This document shows positions 1-7,782 of a stretch of 64,000 nt of DNA, one piece after another (the stretch's first letter is position 1; each line of letters opens with the position of its first letter). Position numbers and translations under genes: made by a program. Location: contig CASEYC010000100.1 in assembly GCA_949292025.1 (NCBI GenBank), positions 1-64,000 of the forward strand, written 5' to 3'. The notes under the pieces were generated by a model, which did not search any database, had not been told where the DNA came from, and worked only from the letters and a program-made list of their open reading frames with translations. Origin of the DNA: an uncultured Bacteroides sp. Its GTDB lineage: Bacteria > Bacteroidota > Bacteroidia > Bacteroidales > Bacteroidaceae.

Positions 1-290
1 ACACGGCTTTCCAATTCCACGAACCTGTTGTAAGATACCGCATCGGGAAATTCACGGCGCAAGTGTATCTTGATATAGTGAAGGTAATAATGCTTGAAGT
101 TGGCAAATGTCCCGAAATGGAACACTATCAGGATGGTCATTATTTCACCCTCGTAAATAGACGATTCACGGTGCCGACGACGGATACCGGTAGAGGATAT
201 AAGTTCGCCTTTGGCTACTTCCGCATCAAATTTCTGACTAAATTCATCCAAAGTACAGAAAATATTCGTAATGTTGTCTTGGGTAATCAT
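1..290 (-). CDS. IS982-type transposase, N-terminal part (runs off the left edge)
   Basis: The reverse strand is open from an ATG at 290 to the window edge and gives about 96 residues. They begin MITQDNITNIF and include RRRHRESSIYEGEIMTIL, FKHYYLHYIK and FPDAVSYNRFVELE. The order of an LS/Y-x-E-I-MTILI-x-FH segment, an FKHYY segment and FP-x-x-VSYNRFVEL is typical of the N-terminus of IS982-family transposases. The catalytic DDE residues would lie beyond the edge. A transposase of this family cuts and reinserts its own element. I judged the family from motifs only, so another DDE family with the same N-terminal fold is possible. Confidence 0.7.
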   Translation of the reverse strand, partial: MITQDNITNIFCTLDEFSQKFDAEVAKGELISSTGIRRRHRESSIYEGEIMTILIVFHFGTFANFKHYYLHYIKIHLRREFPDAVSYNRFVELESR

Positions 291-391
291 ATGGCATTAT
301 TTCATTAACTTGTTATTTGTCAGATATAAAGTTACGAAAAATACTTGTGATTACCTATCTTTTTTAGAACTTTATTATCCCGAACTCACGT
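1..391 (-). mobile_element. Insertion sequence, IS982-like, right part only
   Basis: The element contains the partial transposase at 1-290 and an AT-rich non-coding end. Its outer boundary probably falls near 391. There the truncated gene at 375-524 loses its own reading frame, and the sequence TTATCCCGAACTCACGT (375-391) looks like a terminal repeat. The other end and any target-site duplication are outside the window, so the boundary is an estimate. Confidence 0.5.
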
Positions 392-524
392 AATTGAGAA
401 TGTCTTTCGACATCTCTTCCCTCGCCACTTGCCTTTCAGCTTCCTGCGCGATGGCTTTCGGACCGTTCACCGCTCCCACGGCTGCGGCAAGAAGTCCGCT
501 TTTGATAAAATCACGTCTGTCCAT
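375..524 (-). pseudogene. Truncated Tat-signal protein, interrupted by the IS
   Basis: A 49-residue ORF begins MDRRDFIKSGLLAAAVGAV, a twin-arginine-like export signal (RRDFIK followed by a hydrophobic stretch). It continues through AIAQEAERQVAREEM and stops at TAA in what appears to be the end of the insertion sequence. Nothing of a mature domain remains, so the original function cannot be read. It starts 16 bp downstream of the flavodoxin gene on the same strand, so it was probably the second gene of that operon, perhaps an exported oxidoreductase. Broken by insertion. Confidence 0.65.
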
Positions 525-540
525 TACCTTAGATAATTCA

Positions 541-1110
541 CTATTTCCCCATCACATTCCTAACCCAGTTTTGAACTGCATTCCGGCTGACCCTGTTCAG
601 CAGCTTGCCGTCCTGCCATTCCAAATCGGGATAGGTTTTTCTCAACTCTTTTACGCTATTACTTATCCCGCTTCCGCCGGAGGTGGCAAACGGCACGAAC
701 GTTTTGCCTTTCAGGTCGTGGCTCTCAATGAACGTGTTGATGATTCGCGGAGCCAAGTCCCACCAAATGGGATATCCGATGAAAATCACATCATGGGCAG
801 CGACATCCAGCTTCGTGTCTTTCAATGCCGGACGTGCCTGCGGATTGTTCATTTCCACCGAACTGCGCGATTGTTTGTCGTTCCAATCAAGGTCATCGGA
901 GGTGTAGGCTTGTTGCGGAACAATCTCGTACAAGGTGCCGCCCGTGACCTCCGCAATCGTCCGGGCTGCTTTGGCGGTCGTGCCGGTGGCGGAAAAATAC
1001 ACGACCAACGGTTTGTTTTCGGTTTGCATATTCTTTTCTCCTTTGTTTTGGGCGCAGGCGGCAAAGCTCATGGTCATTACCGCTGCCAATGTCAAAATAA
1101 TCTTGTTCAT
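541..1110 (-). CDS. Flavodoxin-like lipoprotein
   Basis: This 189-residue protein starts with a lipoprotein signal (MNKIILTLAAVMTMSFAAC, lipobox SFAAC), so it is probably tethered to the outside of the cytoplasmic membrane or the periplasmic face of the outer membrane. The mature part has the flavodoxin phosphate loop VVYFSATGTTAKAA near residue 37. It also has IGYPIWWDLAPRIINTF and PFATSGGSGISNS, which in this family contact the FMN ring. It is an FMN electron carrier of the flavodoxin_4 type; partners are unknown. The next gene downstream, an exported Tat protein, is destroyed by an IS. The promoter box TAACTTTG lies at 1139-1146 and a palindrome array about 100 bp further upstream. Confidence 0.85.
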   Translation of the reverse strand: MNKIILTLAAVMTMSFAACAQNKGEKNMQTENKPLVVYFSATGTTAKAARTIAEVTGGTLYEIVPQQAYTSDDLDWNDKQSRSSVEMNNPQARPALKDTKLDVAAHDVIFIGYPIWWDLAPRIINTFIESHDLKGKTFVPFATSGGSGISNSVKELRKTYPDLEWQDGKLLNRVSRNAVQNWVRNVMGK

Positions 1111-1138
1111 AAATCGGTTGTTTTATTTTTATCTGATG

Positions 1139-1146
1139 CAAAGTTA
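1139..1146 (-). promoter_or_regulatory. Bacteroidetes -7 box for the flavodoxin gene
   Basis: The reverse strand reads TAACTTTG, matching TAnnTTTG, about 29 bp before the ATG at 1110. The same box is preserved in the downstream duplicate at 4963-4970. Confidence 0.6.
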
Positions 1147-1248
1147 CACCGGAACAAGGAGGAATACTGTAACCAAAAGTGGGGGAAGTGTACCATTTTT
1201 ACTGAAATTGCAGTCAGTGTAAGTTATTATCCGTTTGATACCTTCCTA

Positions 1249-1328
1249 CGATAGTACTACCGTTGAACATCGATAGTACTACCGTTGAACGTCGATAGTA
1301 CTATCGTTGAGCGTTGATAGTACTATCA
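1249..1328. repeat. Array of four CGATAGTACTATCG-type palindromes, 22-bp period
   Basis: Four 14-bp units start at 1249, 1271, 1293 and 1315, exactly 22 bp apart. The third is the perfect palindrome CGATAGTACTATCG; the others differ by one or two bases. Spacers read roughly TTGAACGT. The array lies about 100 bp upstream of the flavodoxin -7 box. Two helical turns between units suggests protein binding on one face of the DNA. Confidence 0.85.
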
Positions 1329-1374
1329 TCATTTAATCTGCTTTCCGCTTCGCGCAGACCCCCGTTATTATTTG

Positions 1375-1835
1375 TCCAATTCTTCACGTTGCTTTTTTGG
1401 TGAGCGAAGCCACCGATGCCATAGAACAAGAACATACCAATGACTGATTGCCCGATGTAGTTCGTCAATGCCATCCCTCCCGGAGCAGCCAGCCATTTTC
1501 ATATACTTCCTTCTTTCCATTTCAGATAGAGGAGGCACAGGCCTGCGGCATACGCTAAGCCGAGCGGATAGACGCTGATGAAATAAGTCCCTTGTTTAAG
1601 GAACTGGAATACTGCCCAATTTGCCATCTACAAAGATATACAACAGGTAACGGGTAATCGTGTCTGCCATAGCCGTAGGCATAGCTGCCACCGCTTCCGG
1701 CGAAAGAAACGTGTAAAGGGAAAACTCCGGGAAGTTTGCCATACAGATGCCTAATAGGGCAAAGCCGCGCAGGGCATCGAGGATAACATACCGCTCGGAA
1801 GTCTTTACGGGGGAAATATCATTTGTACTAAGCAT
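1375..1835 (-). pseudogene. DUF418-family membrane protein, internally deleted
   Basis: The start (ATG at 1835) reads MLSTNDISPVKTSERYV, then ILDALRGFALLGICMANF, the usual N-terminal membrane segment of DUF418 proteins. It continues to LLYIFVDGK near 1620, then jumps to a segment resembling the C-terminal part of the family (TYFISVYPLGLAYAAGLCLL, then GMALTNYIGQSVIGMFLFYG) in a different frame and with an in-frame TGA between. The middle of a roughly 400-residue protein is missing. The start overlaps the 3' end of the EamA gene by 8 bp, so the two were probably co-transcribed. Function of the family is unclear. Confidence 0.75.
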
Positions 1836-2745
1836 AGTTCTTGTCTTTTCTATTAACCAACATGACGCTGACCAATATGACAACCAATCCCGCCAGTTGA
1901 ATCATTGTTATTTCTTCGCCTCCAATCCCGCCGATAATGACAGCTACAACTGGATTGACGTAGGCATGGGTGGCGACTTCCGTTGCCGGACGCACTTTCA
2001 GCAACCATACGTATGCGGAATAGGCAAGCAGCGATCCGAACACAATCAGATAAAACAGCGCCCACCAAGCCGTGCCGGATGTTTCCGAAAGGTTTGTTGC
2101 AGACCATTCTCCCGACAACCCGAAACAAATCCAAAACATCAGACTGGCGAACAACATCTGCCATGCCGAGCCTGCAAAGCCGTTCACTTCTTCTACGGTT
2201 GACGAGCGGTATTTAGCATAAAGCGTACCCAGCGACCACGAGATGCAGCCTGCTATCAGAATCAGTATGCCATATTCGCCATGCCGACCTAATGCGCTTT
2301 CTCCGTCCAACTGCTCCATATAGAGCATGGTCACTCCTGTAAATCCCAACAACAATCCCACAAACGTGGACGGATGGCGGAAGTTCCGCCGCCACATTGG
2401 CACATCAAACAAGGTAATCCAGATGGCTGTGGAGGAAGCGACAATCGCGACCAGACTGCTGTTTATATAACGCTGCGCCAACATAATGACCGCCATATCC
2501 ACAAAAAGCAACACAATGCCGCTAATTGCGGAACGGCGAACAAGAGCGGGGCGGAACACTTTTTCTCCACGGATATGGCACAACAAAAGCAGCACCGCCC
2601 CGGCCACGCTGAAACGCAAGGCACCGAGCAGAAAAGTCGGGAGACCTTCCAATGCCACGCCTATGAAATAATAGGTAGAACCCCATACCACATATATCAG
2701 GAAATAAGCAATGGCAACAGCGTATCTGTCGGCAGCTATTTTCAT
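1828..2745 (-). CDS. EamA/DMT-family exporter
   Basis: This 305-residue protein has about ten hydrophobic segments arranged as two EamA repeats. The first starts IAYFLIYVVWGSTYYFIGVA and the second at about residue 160 (GILILIAGCISWSLGTLYAK). Glycine- and proline-rich helix ends such as YVNPVVAVIIGG near residue 265 are typical of the drug/metabolite transporter superfamily, YedA/RhtA type. These proteins export small metabolites or amino acids across the cytoplasmic membrane; the substrate cannot be read. It lies 1 bp from the DUF3737 gene upstream and overlaps the DUF418 remnant downstream, so the three form one transcription unit. Confidence 0.85.
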   Translation of the reverse strand: MKIAADRYAVAIAYFLIYVVWGSTYYFIGVALEGLPTFLLGALRFSVAGAVLLLLCHIRGEKVFRPALVRRSAISGIVLLFVDMAVIMLAQRYINSSLVAIVASSTAIWITLFDVPMWRRNFRHPSTFVGLLLGFTGVTMLYMEQLDGESALGRHGEYGILILIAGCISWSLGTLYAKYRSSTVEEVNGFAGSAWQMLFASLMFWICFGLSGEWSATNLSETSGTAWWALFYLIVFGSLLAYSAYVWLLKVRPATEVATHAYVNPVVAVIIGGIGGEEITMIQLAGLVVILVSVMLVNRKDKNYA

Positions 2746-2746
2746 C

Positions 2747-3595
2747 TCATTTGCCGCGTTCCTGAATCATACAATCGGCAGGAGCCTTGATATTCTCATC
2801 CATGGTGACAGAGCCGATGGAATCTGCCACAATTCTCCCGGACATGGGATTCTTGATCTTGGTGATGCCACCTCTGATGTCGGCATCCAGCGTGGAATAT
2901 TCAAACGCCCGGTCGCAGGCAGTATCGAATGTGCAGTTCTCCAAAATCAAGTCGTGCGCATAGCAGAGGGGTTGTTCGCCCGTGATATGACAGTTCACAA
3001 GGCGCAGGTTCTTCGAGTGCCAGCCAAGATATTCCCCATTCAGTTCGGAATCATAGATGGTCACATTCTCCACTTCCCAAAAGGCATCCTTGGTCGTGAT
3101 TTTCGCATGGTGTATTTCCACATTCTTCACGTATTGGAAAACATATTTGCTATCGCTTTCCAGTCCGTCCACATAGATGTCGTTGCTGAACATGAACGGA
3201 TAAGTGCCGCCGTGCAGTTTGAGGTTCTTCACTTGGATGCGGTTGCATCTCCAGAACACTTCGTCCGCATCGTTCATTTCGACATTCTCAATGTCAATGT
3301 TGTTCATCTCACGGAACATCTTAGGCGCGTCGATTACCGTATCCGTCATTTTCAAATGGTCGGAGTACCAAAGTGCGGAACGCCCTCCTACGGCAAAATA
3401 GCAGTTCTGAATGGTAAAGCCATGCACGTGCCAAAAGGGATAGTTTCCCTCAAAGCGGCAGTTGGTGGCTACAATATTACTGCATTCTTTAATGGCCGAC
3501 TCTCCTGCAAGTATGGTCACGTTGTCCAAGTGGAGGTCGTGCGAGGCAAACAACGGGCGTTCACCTCCAAATTCTTTGTTGCTAATCAGTTGCAT
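2747..3595 (-). CDS. DUF3737 family protein (right-handed beta-helix)
   Basis: This 282-residue protein has a regular pattern of short strands (for example CSNIVATNCRFEG, NNIDIENVEMNDADEVFW, NVEIHHAKITTKDAFWEV), which is the repeat of a pectate-lyase-like beta-helix. The opening MQLISNKEFGGERPLFASHD is characteristic of DUF3737. No signal peptide is seen, so it is probably cytoplasmic. Its reaction is not known. It is the first gene of a unit with the EamA exporter and is divergent from the AraC regulator at 3840, which is the obvious candidate to control it. Confidence 0.85.
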   Translation of the reverse strand: MQLISNKEFGGERPLFASHDLHLDNVTILAGESAIKECSNIVATNCRFEGNYPFWHVHGFTIQNCYFAVGGRSALWYSDHLKMTDTVIDAPKMFREMNNIDIENVEMNDADEVFWRCNRIQVKNLKLHGGTYPFMFSNDIYVDGLESDSKYVFQYVKNVEIHHAKITTKDAFWEVENVTIYDSELNGEYLGWHSKNLRLVNCHITGEQPLCYAHDLILENCTFDTACDRAFEYSTLDADIRGGITKIKNPMSGRIVADSIGSVTMDENIKAPADCMIQERGK

Positions 3596-3624
3596 AATCT
3601 ATCGTCTTTATATTTAAGATGATG

Positions 3625-3632
3625 CAAAAGTA
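3625..3632 (-). promoter_or_regulatory. Bacteroidetes -7 box for DUF3737-EamA
   Basis: The reverse strand reads TACTTTTG about 30 bp before the DUF3737 start. The divergent AraC gene has TATATTTG at 3805-3812, leaving about 170 bp of shared regulatory space. Confidence 0.5.
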
Positions 3633-3804
3633 GCCACTACATTTATATTAGCAGATACCCGGATAACGGATAGATGTACCTCAAACACAGATTTAGTTTG
3701 ACTTATTATGGCATTGAATATCAACAAAGTATATATAATACGGGAAAAGATACCTGAATTACGCCTTTTACGCTATGGCATTTTAGAGATATTGGATAAA
3801 AGCG

Positions 3805-3812
3805 TATATTTG
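3805..3812 (+). promoter_or_regulatory. Bacteroidetes -7 box for the AraC regulator
   Basis: TATATTTG lies 28 bp before the ATG at 3840, which supports that start rather than the in-frame ATG at 3708. No clear -33 TTG at the usual distance. Confidence 0.5.
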
Positions 3813-3839
3813 CCGTTGAATATTAAGACATTTACAAGT

Positions 3840-4736
3840 ATGGAAATAATAAAAGCAGATACCATAGAACAATACAACCGTTTCTTCGGATTCCAAACCA
3901 AACATCCGTTGGTAGGCATTGTGCATTTCGACCGCTCGGAAAACCAGCCGACGCACAAGATGACGTTCGGCTTTTATGCACTCTTTTTGAAAAAGACGGT
4001 GGGATGTACTATCAATTATGGTAAGACGAAGTATGATTTCGATGATGAAACGGTGGTATGCTTTGCGCCGGGGCAGACTGTAGGCATTCACCGTATTGAG
4101 GATGGTCCCGTGCCGGAAGCCGACGCCTTGCTGTTTCATCCTGACTTCCTGCACCGTACGCCATTGTCCCAAAAGATAAAGCAATATACCTTTTTCTCGT
4201 ATGCGTCCAACGAGGCTTTGCACCTGTCCGTGGACGAGCGGTTGATTGTGCAGGACTACATGAACAAAATTGCCCACGAATTGGAGCATCCCATTGACAA
4301 GTTTTCCAAACCGCTGATTATCTCCAACATCGAAGTGCTGCTTAATTATTGCATGCGCTTTTACGAACGCCAGTTCATCACCCGTGAAGAATTGAACAAC
4401 GATGTGCTTGTACGTTTCGAGAAATTATTGGATGAATACTGGGATTCGGGTATGGCCAAACGCCAAGGATTGCCCACTGTGAAGTATTTTGCAGATAAGA
4501 TATGCCTGTCACCCAATTATTTTGGGGATTTGGTCAAATCCGAAACGGGTAAAACGGCAAGGGAACATATCCACCTTAAAATCATCGGAATGGCTAAGAA
4601 TGCCTTGCTTGAACCAGATGCAAGCATGAAGCAGATTGCCGACATGCTTGGCTTCCAATACCCGCAACACTTCCTGCGTTTCTTCAAGAAAGAAGTTGGG
4701 TGTACGCCGAAGGAATACCGTACTCAAAACAACTAA
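3840..4736 (+). CDS. AraC-family transcriptional regulator
   Basis: With the start at 3840 the protein has 298 residues. The N-terminal half is a cupin-like sensor (MTFGFYALFLKKTVGCTINYG, VVCFAPGQTVGI). The C-terminal hundred residues carry the two AraC helix-turn-helix motifs: VKYFADKICLSPNYFGDLVK, then MKQIADMLGFQYPQHFLRFF and the closing GCTPKEYR. It binds DNA as an effector-controlled activator. It diverges from DUF3737-EamA, the likely target. An in-frame ATG at 3708 would add 44 residues, but the promoter at 3805 lies downstream of it. Confidence 0.88.
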   Translation: MEIIKADTIEQYNRFFGFQTKHPLVGIVHFDRSENQPTHKMTFGFYALFLKKTVGCTINYGKTKYDFDDETVVCFAPGQTVGIHRIEDGPVPEADALLFHPDFLHRTPLSQKIKQYTFFSYASNEALHLSVDERLIVQDYMNKIAHELEHPIDKFSKPLIISNIEVLLNYCMRFYERQFITREELNNDVLVRFEKLLDEYWDSGMAKRQGLPTVKYFADKICLSPNYFGDLVKSETGKTAREHIHLKIIGMAKNALLEPDASMKQIADMLGFQYPQHFLRFFKKEVGCTPKEYRTQNN

Positions 4737-4781
4737 AGCTTTTTCCGCTGAAACCACAAACGTTTCACTAAGTTCTGTTCG

Positions 4782-4934
4782 CTATGATACTTGGAGTACG
4801 CCAAAGCCTTCCTGCGGCATTTCCACTCCGCTGTGTAATCGGATGGTTTGCATATTCTTTTCTCCTTTGTTTTGGGCACAGGCGGCAAAGCTCATGGTCA
4901 TTACCGCCGCCAATGTCAACATAATCTTGTTCAT
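4782..4934 (-). pseudogene. Aldo/keto reductase remnant behind a duplicated lipoprotein signal
   Basis: The 50-residue ORF starts with a lipoprotein signal almost identical to that of the flavodoxin (MNKIMLTLAAVMTMSFAAC). It goes on with QTIRLHSGVEMPQEGFGVLQ, the N-terminal signature of aldo/keto reductases, and stops at TAG. No catalytic residue (Asp, Tyr, Lys, His) is present, so it is a fragment. It sits at the inner edge of direct repeat copy 2. Either an exported aldo/keto reductase gene was deleted, or recombination fused its 5' end to the repeat. Confidence 0.7.
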
Positions 4935-5152
4935 AAATCGGTTATTCTATTTTTATCTGATGCAAAGTTACACCGAAACAAGGAGAAATACTGTAACCCT
5001 AAGTGGGGGAAGTGTACCATTTTTACTAAAATTGCAGCCAGTGTCAGTTATTATCCGTTTGATACCTTCCCACGATAGTACTATCGTTGAGCATTGATAG
5101 TACTACCGTTAAACGTCGATAGTACTATCGTTGACCGTCGATAGAGCTATCG
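4845..5152. repeat. 308-bp direct repeat, copy 2
   Basis: Same-orientation copy of 1021-1328, including the lipoprotein signal codons, the TAACTTTG promoter box at 4963-4970 (reverse strand) and a four-palindrome array at 5073-5152. Recombination between the copies would excise about 3.8 kb. Confidence 0.9.
5073..5152. repeat. Second array of CGATAGTACTATCG-type palindromes, 22-bp period
   Basis: Units start at 5073, 5095, 5117 and 5139. The first and third are perfect CGATAGTACTATCG. The fourth is CGATAGAGCTATCG, where a central TA-to-GA change is matched by a compensating one, so the palindrome is kept while the sequence changes. That conservation of symmetry suggests the dyad matters. Confidence 0.85.
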
Positions 5153-5168
5153 TTTTAAGGGTACTGAA

Positions 5169-5315
5169 GTTGACAAGTTGACGGGTTGACAAGTTACTTA
5201 TAACCCCATGGGGAAAAATAAAAATGATGAAAATCCAAAATCTGAAATCTGCATCATTTTTTATTTCCCTATATAAGTATTCGATTAGAACTTGTCAACC
5301 CGTCAACTTGTCAAC
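5169..5315. repeat. 27-bp perfect inverted repeat with a nested hairpin
   Basis: The arms at 5169-5195 and 5289-5315 are exact reverse complements. Each arm is itself built from two GTTGACAAGTT-type units. Between them a second imperfect inverted pair (GGGGAAAAATAAAAATGATG around 5213, CATCATTTTTTATTTCCC around 5261) could fold inside. It ends 20 bp from the gcvT stop codon and may act as its terminator. It resembles a small MITE-like element. Confidence 0.75.
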
Positions 5316-5334
5316 TTGCCCAGAAAAGAAACAC

Positions 5335-6420
5335 TTACTTGCGGAAAGGCGGCTTCACGACCTGTGCCTTCAGCTTGCGCCCGCGCATATCTATACAGAT
5401 TTCGGTGCCCGGCTTGGCATATTCCGACTTGACATAACCCATGCCGATGCCTATCTTGCGCATGGGCGACATGGTGCCTGAAGTCACCGAGCCGATAGGT
5501 TCGCCTTCGGCATTATACAACTGGTAGCCGTGACGGGGAATGCCGCGGTCTATCATTTCAAAGCCTACCAACTTGCGGGTCACGCCTTCCTTCTTCTGCT
5601 TCTCCAGTTGGAGACGGTTGATGAAATCCTTGCCTTCCACGAATTTGGTAATCCAACCCAAACCGGCCTCGATGGGCGAGGTGGTATCGTCCAAATCGTT
5701 GCCATACAGGCAGAAGCCCATCTCCAGGCGGAGCGTGTCGCGCGCGCCCAATCCGACAGGCTTGATGCCAAACTCTGCACCGGCCTCGAAGACGGCATCC
5801 CAAATCTTCATGGCCGCTTCCGGATAGAAATAAAGCTCAAAGCCACCGGCACCGGTATAACCGGTATTGGAAATGATCACATCCGGCTCGCCGGCAAACT
5901 CGCCATGCGTGAAGTGATAGTAAGGAATGGCGGACAAATCTATGGGGGTCAGTTTCTGTAGAGCCTGGATAGCCTTGGGACCTTGCACAGCCAACTGCGC
6001 CATGCGGTCAGAGGCGTTTTCCAGCTCGGCTCCTTCCGTGTTGTGCGAGACACACCAGTTCCAGTCCTTCTCTATGTTGGCGGCATTGACCACCAGGAGG
6101 TACTTTTCGGATTCATACTGATAGACGAGCAGGTCGTCCACGATGCCTCCCGTTTCGTTGGGGAAACACGTGTACTGCACCTTGCCGGGCACCAAGGCCG
6201 ACACGTCATTGGAAGTGACCTTTTGCAGGAAAGGCAACGCTTTCGGGCCTTTCACCCAAAACTCGCCCATGTGGGACACATCGAATACGCCCACGGCTTG
6301 GCATACGGTCAAGTGTTCATCTATGATGCCGGAATATTCAATAGGCATATTGTAGCCGGCAAACTCGTGCATCTTTGCGCCCAAGGCAATATGCTTTTCA
6401 GTAAACGGAGTTGTCTTCAT
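5335..6420 (-). CDS. gcvT: Glycine cleavage system T protein (aminomethyltransferase)
   Basis: The 361-residue protein is full length for GcvT. It transfers the methylene group from the aminomethyl-lipoyl H protein to tetrahydrofolate and releases ammonia. Signatures are [18 protein letters not shown], the folate-domain [12 protein letters not shown] near residue 195, [19 protein letters not shown] and the C-terminal domain [10 protein letters not shown]. It follows pepT by 29 bp on the same strand and the two are probably co-transcribed; no gcvH or gcvP is in the window. I saw no glycine riboswitch upstream. Confidence 0.96.
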   Translation of the reverse strand: MKTTPFTEKHIALGAKMHEFAGYNMPIEYSGIIDEHLTVCQAVGVFDVSHMGEFWVKGPKALPFLQKVTSNDVSALVPGKVQYTCFPNETGGIVDDLLVYQYESEKYLLVVNAANIEKDWNWCVSHNTEGAELENASDRMAQLAVQGPKAIQALQKLTPIDLSAIPYYHFTHGEFAGEPDVIISNTGYTGAGGFELYFYPEAAMKIWDAVFEAGAEFGIKPVGLGARDTLRLEMGFCLYGNDLDDTTSPIEAGLGWITKFVEGKDFINRLQLEKQKKEGVTRKLVGFEMIDRGIPRHGYQLYNAEGEPIGSVTSGTMSPMRKIGIGMGYVKSEYAKPGTEICIDMRGRKLKAQVVKPPFRK

Positions 6421-6449
6421 GATAATATATCTTTTGGGTAAATAATCTG

Positions 6450-7676
6450 CTATTTATGGGCAGCCGCCAGTTCTGCAATCTTGACGATGACATTCATGGC
6501 CTTCTCCATGCTCTGTATGGGCACAAATTCATACCGTCCGTGGAAATTCAGTCCTCCGGCAAAGATGTTGGGGCAAGGCAATCCCTTGAACGACAACTGT
6601 GCCCCGTCCGTTCCTCCGCGGATGGCCCGCACATGCGGTTCGACTCCCGCTTCCTTCATGGCTGCAAAGGCTATGTCAATGACGTGCATCACCGGCTCTA
6701 TCTGCTCGCGCATGTTGTAGTACTGGTCATGCAATTCCAACACGACGGTACCCTCGCCATACTCGGCGTTGAGGAAGTCCGCCAGGCGCTGCATGGTGGC
6801 CTTGCGCTCCTCGAAGCGGGCACGGTCATGGTCGCGGATGATATAAGAAACATTGGTTTGCTCCACATCCCCGTTCACCCCGATCAGGTGATAGAAGCCT
6901 TCGTAGCCCTCCGTGTGTTCGGGCGTCTCGCTATCCGGCAAGAGAGCCATGAAGCGGTTGGCCACACGGATGGAGTTAATCATCTTGTTCTTGGCATAAC
7001 CCGGATGCACGTTGCGTCCCTTGAAGGTCAGCTTGGCCGAAGCGGCATTGAAATTCTCGAACTCCAACTCCCCTACTTCACCGCCATCCATGGTGTATGC
7101 CCAATCGCAACCGAACTTCTCCACATCGAACTTGTGCGCGCCCAATCCGATTTCTTCATCGGGATTGAAACCGATGCGTATCTTGCCGTGCTTGATTTCC
7201 GGATGCTGCTGCAGGTAAACGATGGCAGAAACAATCTCGGCAATACCAGCCTTGTCGTCCGCGCCCAGCAGGGTCTTCCCGTCGGTCACAATCAAATCCT
7301 CGCCCTTGTGCTCCAGCAATTCGGGAAACTGGGCGGGAGAAAGCACGATGTTCTCTTCCGCACAGAGCACAATGTCCTTTCCGTCATAGTCCTCCACGAT
7401 GCGGGGGGCTACATCCTTCCCGCTCATGTCCGGGCTGGTGTCCATGTGGGCGATGAACCCCACCACAGGCGTCGCCTCGTCCGTATTGGCCGGAAGCGTG
7501 GCGTAAAGATAGCCGCTATCGTCCAAGGACACCTCTTGCAAGCCCAAGGACTCCAATTCCTCTTTCAAGTATTTTGCAAACACCATTTGCCCCGGTGTGC
7601 TGGGGGTCACATTCGTTTCCTCGCTTGATTGCGTATCGAAACTGACGTACTTCAAAAATCGTTCTATCAGTGTCAT
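6450..7676 (-). CDS. pepT: Peptidase T (tripeptide aminopeptidase)
   Basis: The 408-residue protein starts at the ATG at 7676 ([19 protein letters not shown]), the family's usual N-terminus; an upstream in-frame ATG at 7775 would reach into the previous gene's terminator. It is an M20 dizinc peptidase that removes the N-terminal residue of tripeptides in the cytoplasm. The metal-binding residues sit in [61 protein letters not shown] and the C-terminal [27 protein letters not shown] is also characteristic. It lies upstream of gcvT in a short operon. Confidence 0.96.
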   Translation of the reverse strand: MTLIERFLKYVSFDTQSSEETNVTPSTPGQMVFAKYLKEELESLGLQEVSLDDSGYLYATLPANTDEATPVVGFIAHMDTSPDMSGKDVAPRIVEDYDGKDIVLCAEENIVLSPAQFPELLEHKGEDLIVTDGKTLLGADDKAGIAEIVSAIVYLQQHPEIKHGKIRIGFNPDEEIGLGAHKFDVEKFGCDWAYTMDGGEVGELEFENFNAASAKLTFKGRNVHPGYAKNKMINSIRVANRFMALLPDSETPEHTEGYEGFYHLIGVNGDVEQTNVSYIIRDHDRARFEERKATMQRLADFLNAEYGEGTVVLELHDQYYNMREQIEPVMHVIDIAFAAMKEAGVEPHVRAIRGGTDGAQLSFKGLPCPNIFAGGLNFHGRYEFVPIQSMEKAMNVIVKIAELAAAHK

Positions 7677-7718
7677 ATATGCTAAATGATAATTTCCATT
7701 TTCCGCTGTAAAATTAAG

Positions 7719-7757
7719 AAAAGGGGCGCGAATCGCCAAGCAATCCACGCCCCTTTT
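7719..7757 (-). terminator. Rho-independent terminator of the PurF-like gene
   Basis: A perfect 10-bp stem (AAAAGGGGCG at 7719-7728, CGCCCCTTTT at 7748-7757) is followed on the reverse strand by CTTAATTTT. It lies between the PurF-like stop at 7783 and the pepT start at 7676. Confidence 0.8.
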
Positions 7758-7782
7758 CACGTATATTTTCATCATTTTGTCA

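Larger units (their letters stand above)
1021..1328. repeat. 308-bp direct repeat, copy 1
   Basis: This segment recurs at 4845-5152 at a constant offset of 3,824 bp with only scattered substitutions and no visible indel. It covers the first codons of the flavodoxin (lipoprotein signal), its promoter and the four-palindrome array. The copies are in the same orientation and flank the DUF418, EamA, DUF3737 and AraC genes. Confidence 0.9.

Noticed and set aside
394..1254. 286-codon ORF on the + strand over the flavodoxin
   Set aside because: Antisense to a clear flavodoxin with signal peptide and promoter; no motif of its own.
6421..6449. Glycine riboswitch upstream of gcvT
   Set aside because: Only 29 bp separate pepT and gcvT, and no riboswitch fold is present.
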